NCBI GenBank assembly: GCA_020636915.1
Contig: JACJWV010000012.1
Span: 101,613 to 165,612, forward strand
Direction of reading: 5' to 3'
From: Nocardioides sp.
GTDB taxonomy: Bacteria; Actinomycetota; Actinomycetes; Propionibacteriales; Nocardioidaceae
Length of the DNA stretch: 64,000 nt
The position numbers and the translations under genes were made by a program. Below, in pieces: positions 53,245 through 60,707 of this stretch (within the stretch, counting starts at the first letter, position 1; each line of letters begins with the position of its first letter). The notes below the pieces were generated by a model, which was given only the letters and a program-made list of their open reading frames with translations, was not told the DNA's origin and made no database searches.

Positions 53245-53939
53245 TGGCTGCCCGGGTCGACCACGGCACCACCAGCGGGACCTTCAGCCTGGACGGGCAG
53301 ACCTTCGAGGTCGACAACAACGTCTGGGTGGTCGGCGACGACACCGAGTGCGTGGTCATCGACGCGCCCCACGACGTCGACGGCATCCTCGCTGTCGTGG
53401 GGGACCGGACGGTGAAGGCGATCGTGTGCACCCACGCCCACGACGACCACGTCCGGGTCGCGCCGCAGCTGCGCGAGCGCGTGAACGGCGGGGCCGGGGC
53501 GCCGATCATGCTGCACCCCGACGACCGGCCGCTGTGGGAGCTGACCCACGGCGGCCCCGACGACCCTCACGGCTACCTCTGGGACCTCGACCTCGCCGAC
53601 GGCGTACGCATCGAGGTCGGGGGGACGACGCTGGTGGTGCTGCACACCCCCGGCCACGCCCCGGGTGCGGTGTGCCTCCACGCGCCCGAGCTCGGCTGCG
53701 TCTTCACCGGCGACACCCTCTTCCACGGTGGTCCCGGCGCCACCGGTCGCTCGTTCTCCGACGCCGACCTCATCGTCGAGTCGATCCGCGCGCGGCTGCT
53801 CACGCTGCCCGACGACACGGTGGTCCACACCGGTCACGGCGAGGACACCACGATCGGTGCGGAGCGGGCCCGCGTCTTGGCCGAAGTCGTCCGTGCCCGA
53901 TTGGCTCGTCGTCTGCCTGGGGAGGAAGTGACATCGTAG
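53244..53939 (+). CDS. MBL-fold metallo-hydrolase, probable S-formylmycothiol hydrolase partner
   Basis: A 231-residue glyoxalase II-like hydrolase. The metal-binding motif is THAHDDH (HxHxDH), with further ligands in HTPGHAPGAV, FTGDTLFHGGPGATGR and TGHGEDT. Placed one base after mscR (TGATG overlap), it probably hydrolyses S-formylmycothiol to formate and mycothiol; this is inferred from context. The 3' end is 14 bp from the convergent IclR gene. Confidence 0.87.
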   Translation: MAARVDHGTTSGTFSLDGQTFEVDNNVWVVGDDTECVVIDAPHDVDGILAVVGDRTVKAIVCTHAHDDHVRVAPQLRERVNGGAGAPIMLHPDDRPLWELTHGGPDDPHGYLWDLDLADGVRIEVGGTTLVVLHTPGHAPGAVCLHAPELGCVFTGDTLFHGGPGATGRSFSDADLIVESIRARLLTLPDDTVVHTGHGEDTTIGAERARVLAEVVRARLARRLPGEEVTS

Positions 53940-53953
53940 GGCTCGCGTCGCGG

Positions 53954-54736
53954 TCAACGGTCGGTTCGCAGGGCGATCGTGAGCTCATGCGCAGCTCGCA
54001 GGAGAAGTCGACCGAGTTTGCCACGCCGTGCTGGGGCGAATCGGTGCTCTATCCCAGTGAGCGTCAGCGCCCACTGCGGTCGGTTGGCGACGTCGAAGAC
54101 GGCAGCGCCGAGGCCCCAGCTGCCTTGGACGATGAGTCCAGGGTTGAGTGCGAAGCCGGCGTCGCGGGTCTCTCTGACTCGCGCGCGCACTTGATCGGGC
54201 TCATGGCCGGACCCGTAGGACGAGAGGTTTGTCCGGGAGAGGTAGTCCTCGATCTCCGAATCGGGCAGATAGGCAAGGATCGCGATCCCTGCCGAAGCGA
54301 CGCCCAGGGGGAAGCGGATGCCTTCGTGCAGAACATGGGATCGGATCGGGAAGCTACCGTCCTCGCGGACGAGGCAAACCGTCTCGTCGCCTCGTCGTGC
54401 GGAGAAGAAGGCGCTCTCGCCTGTGGTGCTGGCGAGTCGGCGTACGAAGGGTTGCGCGACCGTCGTGACGTCATACCTCGGCGCAGCTGTCATCCCCAAC
54501 AGGTAGAGCTCTGGGCCGAGGAACCACCGCCCGTCCTCGTTGCGGTCGAGGAGCCCGTCGCCCAGGAGGGACGTCAGCAGACGGTGCGCTGTGGGTCGCG
54601 CAAGACCTGTCGATCGCGCGAGCTGGGTAGTCGTTACGCCGGTGGGTTCGTTTGCCGCCACCGCGCGCAAGACAGTGCCGACACGGCCAACCACATCTGC
54701 GGGTGCGTCCATTCTATGAACGATATCGCGCCTCAT
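53954..54736 (-). CDS. IclR family transcriptional regulator
   Basis: The 260-residue regulator has an N-terminal winged helix (TTTQLARSTGLARPTAHRLLTSL, DGRWFLGPEL) and a C-terminal effector domain (VCLVREDGSFPIRSHVLHEGIRFPLGVASAGIAILAYL). It is divergent from the CoA-transferase A gene, so it probably controls the CoA-transferase and dehydrogenase genes. The 28-bp divergent gap and its edges contain GAAC-N4-ATCGC-like half sites (near 54719 and 54749). ATG 54736 is used; ATG 54712 is an alternative. Confidence 0.9.
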   Translation of the reverse strand: MRRDIVHRMDAPADVVGRVGTVLRAVAANEPTGVTTTQLARSTGLARPTAHRLLTSLLGDGLLDRNEDGRWFLGPELYLLGMTAAPRYDVTTVAQPFVRRLASTTGESAFFSARRGDETVCLVREDGSFPIRSHVLHEGIRFPLGVASAGIAILAYLPDSEIEDYLSRTNLSSYGSGHEPDQVRARVRETRDAGFALNPGLIVQGSWGLGAAVFDVANRPQWALTLTGIEHRFAPARRGKLGRLLLRAAHELTIALRTDR

Positions 54737-54764
54737 GGCTCATACAGCGATCTAAGTTCGTCGA

Positions 54765-55604
54765 ATGAGTGAGAGTCCATTGACTCCGTTTGGTTCGACG
54801 GAGTTCCATCGCGGCATGGACAAGGTGGTTCGGTCTCCGGCCTCGGCGGTGGCGGACATCCCGGACGGCGCGACGTTGTCGGTGGGTGGTTTCGGGCTCT
54901 GCGGGATCCCGTCGGTGTTGATCGCGGCTCTGCTGGAGGCGGGGACGCGGGATCTGGAGGCGGTGTCGAACAACTGTGGTGTCGACGACTGGGGTCTGGG
55001 GTTGTTGCTGGCGCAGAGGCGAATCCGGCGGATGATCTCCTCCTACGTGGGGGAGAACAAGGAGTTCGCGCGGCAGTACCTCTCCGGTGAGCTGGAGGTC
55101 GAGCTGACCCCGCAGGGCACGCTGGCGGAGCGGATGCGTGCGGGCGGGTCGGGGATCCCGGCGTTCTTCACCGCGACCGGGGTCGGGACGCAGGTCGCGG
55201 AGGGTGGTCTGCCGTGGCGCTACGACGCCGAGGGCAATGTGGTGGTCGCCTCGCCGGCCAAGCAGACCCAGGTGTTCGCCACGGCTGGGCCGGATGGGGA
55301 GATGGTGGAGAAGGAGTTCGTGCTCGAGCACGCGATCACCGCGGACTTCGGGCTCGTGCGGGCCTGGAAGGGTGACCGGCACGGCAACCTCGTCTACCGC
55401 GACTCCGCGCGGAACTTCAACCCGCTGGCGGCGATGTGCGGGCGGGTCACGATCGCGGAGGTCGAGGAGCTGGTCGAGCCGGGCGAGCTGGACCCGAACG
55501 AGGTCCACACGCCGGGGGTGTTCGTGCAGCGGGTGGTGCCGCTGACCCCGGAGCAGGCCGCTGACAAGCGGATCGAGAAGCGGACCGTCAGGTCCGCGAA
55601 CTGA
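54765..55604 (+). CDS. 3-oxoacid CoA-transferase subunit A
   Basis: Alpha subunit of a family I CoA-transferase, 279 residues. Landmarks: SVGGFGLCGIPSVLIAALLEAG (glycine loop), AVSNNCGVDDWG, PQGTLAERMRAGGSGIPAFFTATGVGT and FVLEHAITADFGLVRAWKGDRHGNLVYR. It transfers CoA from succinyl-CoA to a 3-oxoacid. An internal ATG at 54816 also fits the family start, because no ribosome-binding site precedes 54765. The C-terminus continues about 20 residues beyond the family's common end. Confidence 0.93.
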   Translation: MSESPLTPFGSTEFHRGMDKVVRSPASAVADIPDGATLSVGGFGLCGIPSVLIAALLEAGTRDLEAVSNNCGVDDWGLGLLLAQRRIRRMISSYVGENKEFARQYLSGELEVELTPQGTLAERMRAGGSGIPAFFTATGVGTQVAEGGLPWRYDAEGNVVVASPAKQTQVFATAGPDGEMVEKEFVLEHAITADFGLVRAWKGDRHGNLVYRDSARNFNPLAAMCGRVTIAEVEELVEPGELDPNEVHTPGVFVQRVVPLTPEQAADKRIEKRTVRSAN

Positions 55605-55653
55605 GCCACCGCGGCGGCGGGAGTCCTCGACCCTTCGTCCCTTCGCTGCGGTG

Positions 55654-55704
55654 CCTGGGAGTCGAAGAGCCTGTGGTCGCGTGCGGGGCCCTTCGACTCC
55701 CAGG
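55654..55704 (+). other. 14 bp inverted repeat between CoA-transferase subunit genes
   Basis: 55654-55667 pairs perfectly with 55691-55704 around a 23-base loop. It lies within the 129-bp gap between subunit A and subunit B genes, which is unusually long for such a pair. It may moderate expression of subunit B or protect the mRNA. Confidence 0.45.
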
Positions 55705-55733
55705 GCTGACCACGAAAGATTTAGGAGTTAGTG

Positions 55734-56381
55734 ATGGCTTGGGATCGTGGAGAGATGGCTGCGCGGGCGGCCTCGGAGCTCTCGGACGGGTCGTACGTGA
55801 ACCTGGGGATCGGGTTGCCGACGTTGGTGCCGAACTACGTCGGGGAGGACGTGGAGCTGGTGCTGCAGTCGGAGAACGGGATCCTCGGGGTGGGTGCCTA
55901 CCCGGTCGACGGGGAGGAGGACCCGGACCTGATCAACGCCGGCAAGGAGACCGTGACGCTGCGCCGTGGGGCGTCGTTCTTCGACTCCGCGACGTCGTTC
56001 GGGATGATCCGGGGCGGGAAGATCGATGCCGCGATCCTGGGTGCGATGCAGGTCTCGAAGGCTGGGGACATCGCCAACTGGATGATCCCGGGGAAGATGG
56101 TCAAGGGCATGGGTGGCGCGATGGACCTGGTCCACGGCGCGAAGAAGGTGATCGTGCTGATGGAGCACGTTGCCAAGGACGGCTCCTACAAGATCGTCGA
56201 GGAGTGCTCGCTGCCCTACACCGGCCGCGGGGTCGTGCAGCGGATCATCACCGACCTGTGCGTCATCGACGTCATCCCCGCCTCCGAGGGCGGGGGCCTG
56301 CGGCTGGTCGAGCTCGCACCCGGCGTCACCGAGGACGAGGTCCGCGAGAAGACCGAGCCCACCATCGAGGTCCCAAGTTGA
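55734..56381 (+). CDS. 3-oxoacid CoA-transferase subunit B
   Basis: Beta subunit, 215 residues. The catalytic glutamate is in [11 protein letters not shown]. Other landmarks are [57 protein letters not shown] and [20 protein letters not shown] 55734 is 6 bp after AGGAG. Together with subunit A it would activate a 3-oxoacid, possibly the carbon skeleton left by the upstream pathway. Its TGA stop overlaps a TTG that may start a small zinc-binding protein. Confidence 0.94.
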   Translation: MAWDRGEMAARAASELSDGSYVNLGIGLPTLVPNYVGEDVELVLQSENGILGVGAYPVDGEEDPDLINAGKETVTLRRGASFFDSATSFGMIRGGKIDAAILGAMQVSKAGDIANWMIPGKMVKGMGGAMDLVHGAKKVIVLMEHVAKDGSYKIVEECSLPYTGRGVVQRIITDLCVIDVIPASEGGGLRLVELAPGVTEDEVREKTEPTIEVPS

Positions 56382-56632
56382 CGTGCCCGCGACCCGCCGA
56401 TGTCAATCGGCTCATCTACTCGACCGCGCAGTTCGAGCGGGCTGAGTTGCTGGCGGGGGAGTGGGTTCGGCGACCGGTCTCCGAGGTGCATGCCACGGTT
56501 CCCGGAACGACATTCACCGTATGTGGGAAGCCCGCTGGCACCTGGCCCAGGTTCTGGGACCATCACTTTCTTGAGGTCCGGCTTCCCCGGTGCTCTGCGT
56601 GCGTGCGGTCGCTCGCAAGGCAACAACCATGA
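56378..56632 (+). CDS. Small Cys-containing protein between CoA-transferase and formate dehydrogenase-like gene
   Basis: An 84-residue frame starting at TTG 56378, overlapping the subunit B stop (TTGA), and ending at TGA 56630-56632, overlapping the next ATG (ATGA). The coupling on both sides supports a real gene despite the TTG start. Cysteines in FTVCGKPAG and at the C-terminus ([10 protein letters not shown]) could bind zinc. No known domain is recognised. It could be an accessory factor for the oxidoreductase that follows. Confidence 0.5.
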   Translation: MTCPRPADVNRLIYSTAQFERAELLAGEWVRRPVSEVHATVPGTTFTVCGKPAGTWPRFWDHHFLEVRLPRCSACVRSLARQQP

Positions 56633-58902
56633 AGGACGATTCTCCGGACCGCGATCTGAGCGTGACAACAGTTCGCGACCATGCCGCTGGGATCCCTGCC
56701 GTGGCTGTCGCACTAAGACAGGCTCTACGTCAGATGGGGCCCATGCGTACGGCCCGGACCTTGACGCGGGTGAATCAGCACGGCGGGTTCGACTGCATGT
56801 CGTGTGCGTGGCCTGATCCCGACCACCGGCACGCGGCCGAGTTCTGTGAGAACGGGGCGAAGGCGGTCGCGGAGGAGGCCACCAAGGCGCGGGTGGCGCG
56901 GACGTTCTTCGCCGAGCACAGTGTCGACGATCTGGCGACCCGGTCCGAGTACTGGCTGGGCAAGCAGGGCCGCCTGGTCGAGCCGATGGTCAAGCGGCCA
57001 GGGTCGAGGCACTACGAGCCGATCTCGTGGGACGACGCCTTCGCGACTGTCGCGGACCACCTGAACCGGCTTGGAAGTCCGGACCAGGCCGCGTTCTACA
57101 CCTCCGGACGGGCGTCGAATGAGGCCGCGTTCGTCTACCAGCTCTTCGCCCGCGCCTTTGGCACCAACAACTTGCCCGATTGCTCCAACATGTGCCATGA
57201 GTCCTCGGGGGTCGCGCTCACCGAGGCCATCGGGATCGGCAAGGGCACGGTGTCCTTGCTAGACCTCCACGGTGCGGACCTGATCGTCCTCGCCGGCCAG
57301 AATCCGGGCACCAACCACCCTCGGATGCTTGCCTCGCTCGAGGCGGCCAAGCGCCGCGGCGCCCGGATCATGACCATCAACCCGTTGCGCGAGGCCGGGA
57401 CCGTGAACTTCCGCAACCCGCAGACCGCGCGAGGAGTCGTCGGTGGCGGCACCGACCTGACCGACCTCCATGTCCCGGTGCGCGTCAACGGTGACCACGC
57501 CCTGTTCCTCGGCATCGGACGCCTCCTTCTCGAGTGGGGCGCCGTCGACACCGACTTCATCGAGCAGCACACCAGTGGGTACGAGGACTGGGCGAAGGCC
57601 GTCCGCGAGGTCGAGTGGGAGCGGATCGAGCAGGGAAGTGGGCTCAAACGCGACCAGATCGAGGCGGCTGCCCGGATGATCGCAGACTCCAGTGCCACCG
57701 TGTGGTGCTGGGCGATGGGCCTGACCCAGCACCACAACTCCGTCGCGATCATCCGCGAAGTCGTCAACCTTGCACTCATCAGAGGCGACCTCGGCAAGCC
57801 CGGTGCAGGCCTGTGCCCGGTCCGTGGACACTCCAACGTCCAAGGTGACCGCACCATGGGCATCTGGGAGCGCCCACCGGCCTGGTTCCTCGATGCACTG
57901 GCTGGCGAGTTCGGGTTTGACCCTCCTCGCCATGACGGCTTCGACACCGTCGAGACCATCCACGCCATGGCCGAAGGACGGGTCAAGGTCTTCATCGGAC
58001 TCGGCGGCAACTTCGCCCACGCCGCCCCCGACACCGGATTCACCACCGACGCGCTGAAAACCACCGACCTGACCGTCCAGGTCTCGACCAAGCTCAACCG
58101 ATCCCACGCCGTCTGCGGACAGACCGCCTTGATCCTCCCCACCCTGGGCCGCACTGAGATCGACACCCAGATGACCGGCCCTCAGCAGGTGACCGTAGAG
58201 GACTCCATGTCCATCGTGCACCTCTCCCGAGGCAACCTGAAGCCAGCCTCGGAGCACCTTCGCTCGGAGGTTGCGATCATCTGCTCCATCGCCGCTGCGA
58301 CTCTTGGGGATCGCGCCGCTGGCGTCGACTGGGCGGCCATGTGCGGTGACTACCGAGTCATCCGCCACCACATCGAGAATGTGATCACTGACTTCGAGCA
58401 GTTCGAGGAGCGGGTAAACCAACGTGGCGGGTTCGTGCTTGCCAACCCACCCCGCGATTCACGAACCTTCAACACCTCTACCGGTCGCGCCGAATTCGCC
58501 ACCTCCGCCCTCACCACCCTCGACCTCCAACCCGGTCAACTGTTGTTGCAGACCTTCCGCAGCCACGACCAGTTCAACACCACCATCTATGGCCTCGATG
58601 ACCGCTACCGCGGCATCCGCCGTGGGCGACGTGTCGTGTTCCTCAACCCCGACGACATCAACGACCTGTTGCTGGCCGCGGGAGACATAGTCGACGTCGA
58701 GACCGTCTGGCACGACGGACGCCAGCGAGTCGCCGCCGGGTTCCGCATAGTCGCCTACGACACGCCCCGCGGATGTGCCGCCGCCTACTACCCCGAAACC
58801 AACCCCCTCGTCCCCATCGATTCCACCGCCAAGGAAAGCAACACCCCCACCTCGAAATCCGTGGTGGTCACGTTGCGACGGAGCGCCGCCCCCCACGACT
58901 GA
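56629..58902 (+). CDS. FdhF/YdeP family molybdopterin oxidoreductase (formate dehydrogenase-like)
   Basis: A 757-residue bis-MGD oxidoreductase of the YdeP branch. Near residue 56 a cluster-type motif (FDCMSCAWPDPDH, then FCENG) is present. The molybdopterin domains have PISWDDAF, YTSGRASNEAAFVYQLFARAFGTNN, NMCHESSGVAL, DLIVLAGQNPGTNHPRML and the cofactor-binding C-terminal domain (TFRSHDQFNTTIYG, VFLNPDDINDLLLAAGD). In this setting formate from the mycothiol pathway is a plausible substrate, but YdeP-type members have varied or unknown activities. No fdhD gene for its maturation is in the window. Confidence 0.9.
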   Translation: MKDDSPDRDLSVTTVRDHAAGIPAVAVALRQALRQMGPMRTARTLTRVNQHGGFDCMSCAWPDPDHRHAAEFCENGAKAVAEEATKARVARTFFAEHSVDDLATRSEYWLGKQGRLVEPMVKRPGSRHYEPISWDDAFATVADHLNRLGSPDQAAFYTSGRASNEAAFVYQLFARAFGTNNLPDCSNMCHESSGVALTEAIGIGKGTVSLLDLHGADLIVLAGQNPGTNHPRMLASLEAAKRRGARIMTINPLREAGTVNFRNPQTARGVVGGGTDLTDLHVPVRVNGDHALFLGIGRLLLEWGAVDTDFIEQHTSGYEDWAKAVREVEWERIEQGSGLKRDQIEAAARMIADSSATVWCWAMGLTQHHNSVAIIREVVNLALIRGDLGKPGAGLCPVRGHSNVQGDRTMGIWERPPAWFLDALAGEFGFDPPRHDGFDTVETIHAMAEGRVKVFIGLGGNFAHAAPDTGFTTDALKTTDLTVQVSTKLNRSHAVCGQTALILPTLGRTEIDTQMTGPQQVTVEDSMSIVHLSRGNLKPASEHLRSEVAIICSIAAATLGDRAAGVDWAAMCGDYRVIRHHIENVITDFEQFEERVNQRGGFVLANPPRDSRTFNTSTGRAEFATSALTTLDLQPGQLLLQTFRSHDQFNTTIYGLDDRYRGIRRGRRVVFLNPDDINDLLLAAGDIVDVETVWHDGRQRVAAGFRIVAYDTPRGCAAAYYPETNPLVPIDSTAKESNTPTSKSVVVTLRRSAAPHD

Positions 58903-59046
58903 GACCGCAAATGCGCGTCGAATCAAGCCAGTCCCGTATTTCTTCCTCGGCTCGGTCATATTGCTGTCGCTTCGAACTTGTCGCGAGCAGCGTCCGGATC
59001 CGTGCCGGTGCTCAAGCTCTCGGGCTCCCCACACCGGAACCCGTCG

Positions 59047-59246
59047 ACTTCACCTCCGGCTTCCGCTACATCGACAAGCTGGTTCGGGAAGAAGGTGCCT
59101 GGCGGATCGCCGAACGCTTCGCTCTGCGGGAGTGGACTCGATGCGATGTCGGGTATCGGGACCCGGAAGGCTCGGGACCCCGAGGCGCTCGGGACAGGAG
59201 TGACCCCGTCTATCGGCTACTCGACGACCTTGAACGAGCCGAATGA
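59047..59246 (+). pseudogene. Fragment of a SnoaL/NTF2-like protein
   Basis: The C-terminal half of a SnoaL_4-type protein: TSGFRYIDKLVREEGAWRIA, then ERFALREWTR and RDRSDPVYRLLDDL. The N-terminal half of the fold is absent; upstream sequence in the same frame is not similar to the family. The fragment probably marks a deletion at the end of the catabolic cluster. Nothing recognisable lies in 58903-59046. Confidence 0.6.
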
Positions 59247-59365
59247 GGAAGAAGTACTCCCGAGCAACCGAGGATCGATCAAGAGCCGACCTGGCGCAGT
59301 CCATCGCCGAACTGGCACGCCACCCCCCGCCCATCCAGGCAGTCCTGACCCACGGCGATTGCTAA
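59243..59365 (+). CDS. 40-residue small open reading frame near the right att site
   Basis: ATG 59243 overlaps the stop of the SnoaL-like fragment (ATGA) and the frame ends at TAA 59363-59365. The peptide is basic at its start (MRKKYSRATEDRSRADLAQS) and ends in IAELARHPPPIQAVLTHGDC. No known domain. It may be the remnant of a longer gene. The following 70 bp contain TGCTAACGC direct repeats before att copy 3. Confidence 0.3.
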   Translation: MRKKYSRATEDRSRADLAQSIAELARHPPPIQAVLTHGDC

Positions 59366-59435
59366 CGCCCTGCTAACGCGCACTCGCCAACTCCCACGAA
59401 CCTCAATGAACCCGAGCGAACGTTGCGCAACGTTG

Positions 59436-59899
59436 GACTACGGTTTGCGTGCCGGTGGGAGCCGGCTCAACTGGATACGGCTGGTGCACCCCTGGGGTGC
59501 ACGGACCCGAGTTAACGGGAGGGAACCGGGGGCAACGGGACGCCGGTTTCACGCTTACGACCGCGGTTCACGCGTGATCAGGCGTGGTGGTCTTACGGTT
59601 CAACTCCCCCCTCGCGCACGTGAACGGCTTGGCCCCGGGTCTTCAGATCCGGGGCTTCGTCCCTTCCGGTCAATGTTGTGTCGCCGCGGCTGGGGACTAC
59701 CTCGCGATGTTCGGTTGTCGCCGTTGCTGCGGCGTGCTCCTCCTGCGGTGTGGGTGCACTTCTCAGTCACCTAAGTCGCACGGGTGGGCGCGGGCGATCA
59801 GTCCGCGGCAACTTTCTGTGCCAGCGCTGGCGGCGAGCGCGGCCGCCGCAGACACTCGACCTCAGATGTATCTCACGCCGAGGCCGGCTCCTGGCGACC
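59436..59899 (+). repeat. att copy 3 with flanking repeat (464 bp)
   Basis: Matches 27603-28058 throughout. It contains the GTGCACCCC-T-GGGGTGCAC palindrome (59484-59502), the exact 26-bp tRNA-Leu end copy (59597-59622) and the downstream flank. Similarity stops at TGGCGACC (59892-59899), where IS30 transposase coding sequence begins abruptly. The flank to the right of this att site is therefore also element-like, suggesting a third, truncated element. Confidence 0.85.
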
Positions 59900-60612
59900 C
59901 GGTCTCCTTCCCAGTGCCCGGGCACGGCCCGGTCCTCGACCTCAGCCGGACGCTCGCTGATCATCACCATCCCCGGGATCCGGCCGCGACGCTCGTCGAC
60001 CTTGCGCTGAGGCTTGCGCATCGCCCGCCCGGTGCGCAGGTGTCGGGTCAGCTCACGCTTGAGCCCACCGCGCGACTGGACGTAGAGCGACTGGTAGATC
60101 GTCTCGTGCGACACCCACATCTCCGGATCGTCGGGGAACTCCTCACGCAGCCGCCGGGCGATCTGCTCGGGACTGTGGTGCTTGAGAAGACGATCCTGCA
60201 CCTCACGGCGCAAGATGAGGTTGGTCGCCAGCTTCGCCTGCTTCGGTCGACACGCTGACTGGTCAGCGCGGGACTGGGCGTAGTCCGCGGAGTAGCCACC
60301 GCCACGGCCTCGTCGATGCGCACTGATCTCGCGGCACACCGTGCTGCGGTGTCGGCCCAGGTCCGTGGCGATCGCGGCCGCAGACCACCCGACATCGAGC
60401 AGATCCTCGATCCGGCAACGCTCCCGATACGACAACCGCCGAGTCGGGGCACTCAGTCGTGGTTTCACACCACCCGATTGACGTACCCACCACTTGGCCG
60501 TGCCCTCCGACACGCCGACAGCAGCACCCGCCGCCACCAACGACGGCCACCACGGCACCTGCTCCCAGAACTCTCGCTCGAGCTCACGACGAACACGCGG
60601 ACGAACCATCAA
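59900..60612 (-). pseudogene. IS30 family transposase, C-terminal part missing
   Basis: From ATG 60612 the product shows the IS30 N-terminus: a helix-turn-helix (EGTAKWWVRQSGG), LSYRERCRIEDLLDVGWSAAAIATDLGRHRSTVCREI, LKHHSPEQIARRL, WVSHETIYQSLYV and PGHWEGDRV, where the first catalytic Asp lies. The remaining DDE domain (about 150 residues with the second Asp and the Glu) is absent. The frame runs on into the att-flank repeat, so the 3' part was removed by deletion or recombination at position 59899/59900. The short stretch 60613-60707 upstream probably includes the IS end. Confidence 0.85.
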
Positions 60613-60707
60613 CGCCTCCTCAGGAGTCAGGCGTTGCGATCACCGCATGAACCGAAGGCCGGGGCCAGGGCCGAAGCACGTCATGGATGGCACCGCGACT
60701 GCCGTCG

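Larger units (their letters stand above)
27763..59622. mobile_element. Integrated element 2 (tRNA-Leu site) carrying the catabolic cluster
   Basis: Bounded by the tRNA-Leu 3'-end copies at 27763-27787 and 59597-59622. The 180 bp preceding each of copies 2 and 3 are also similar to each other, as expected for equivalent ends of related elements. The cargo is a Fic gene and about 28 kb of catabolic, transport and regulatory genes. No integrase or transfer gene is seen. The element could be mobilised in trans or be fixed. Confidence 0.6.
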
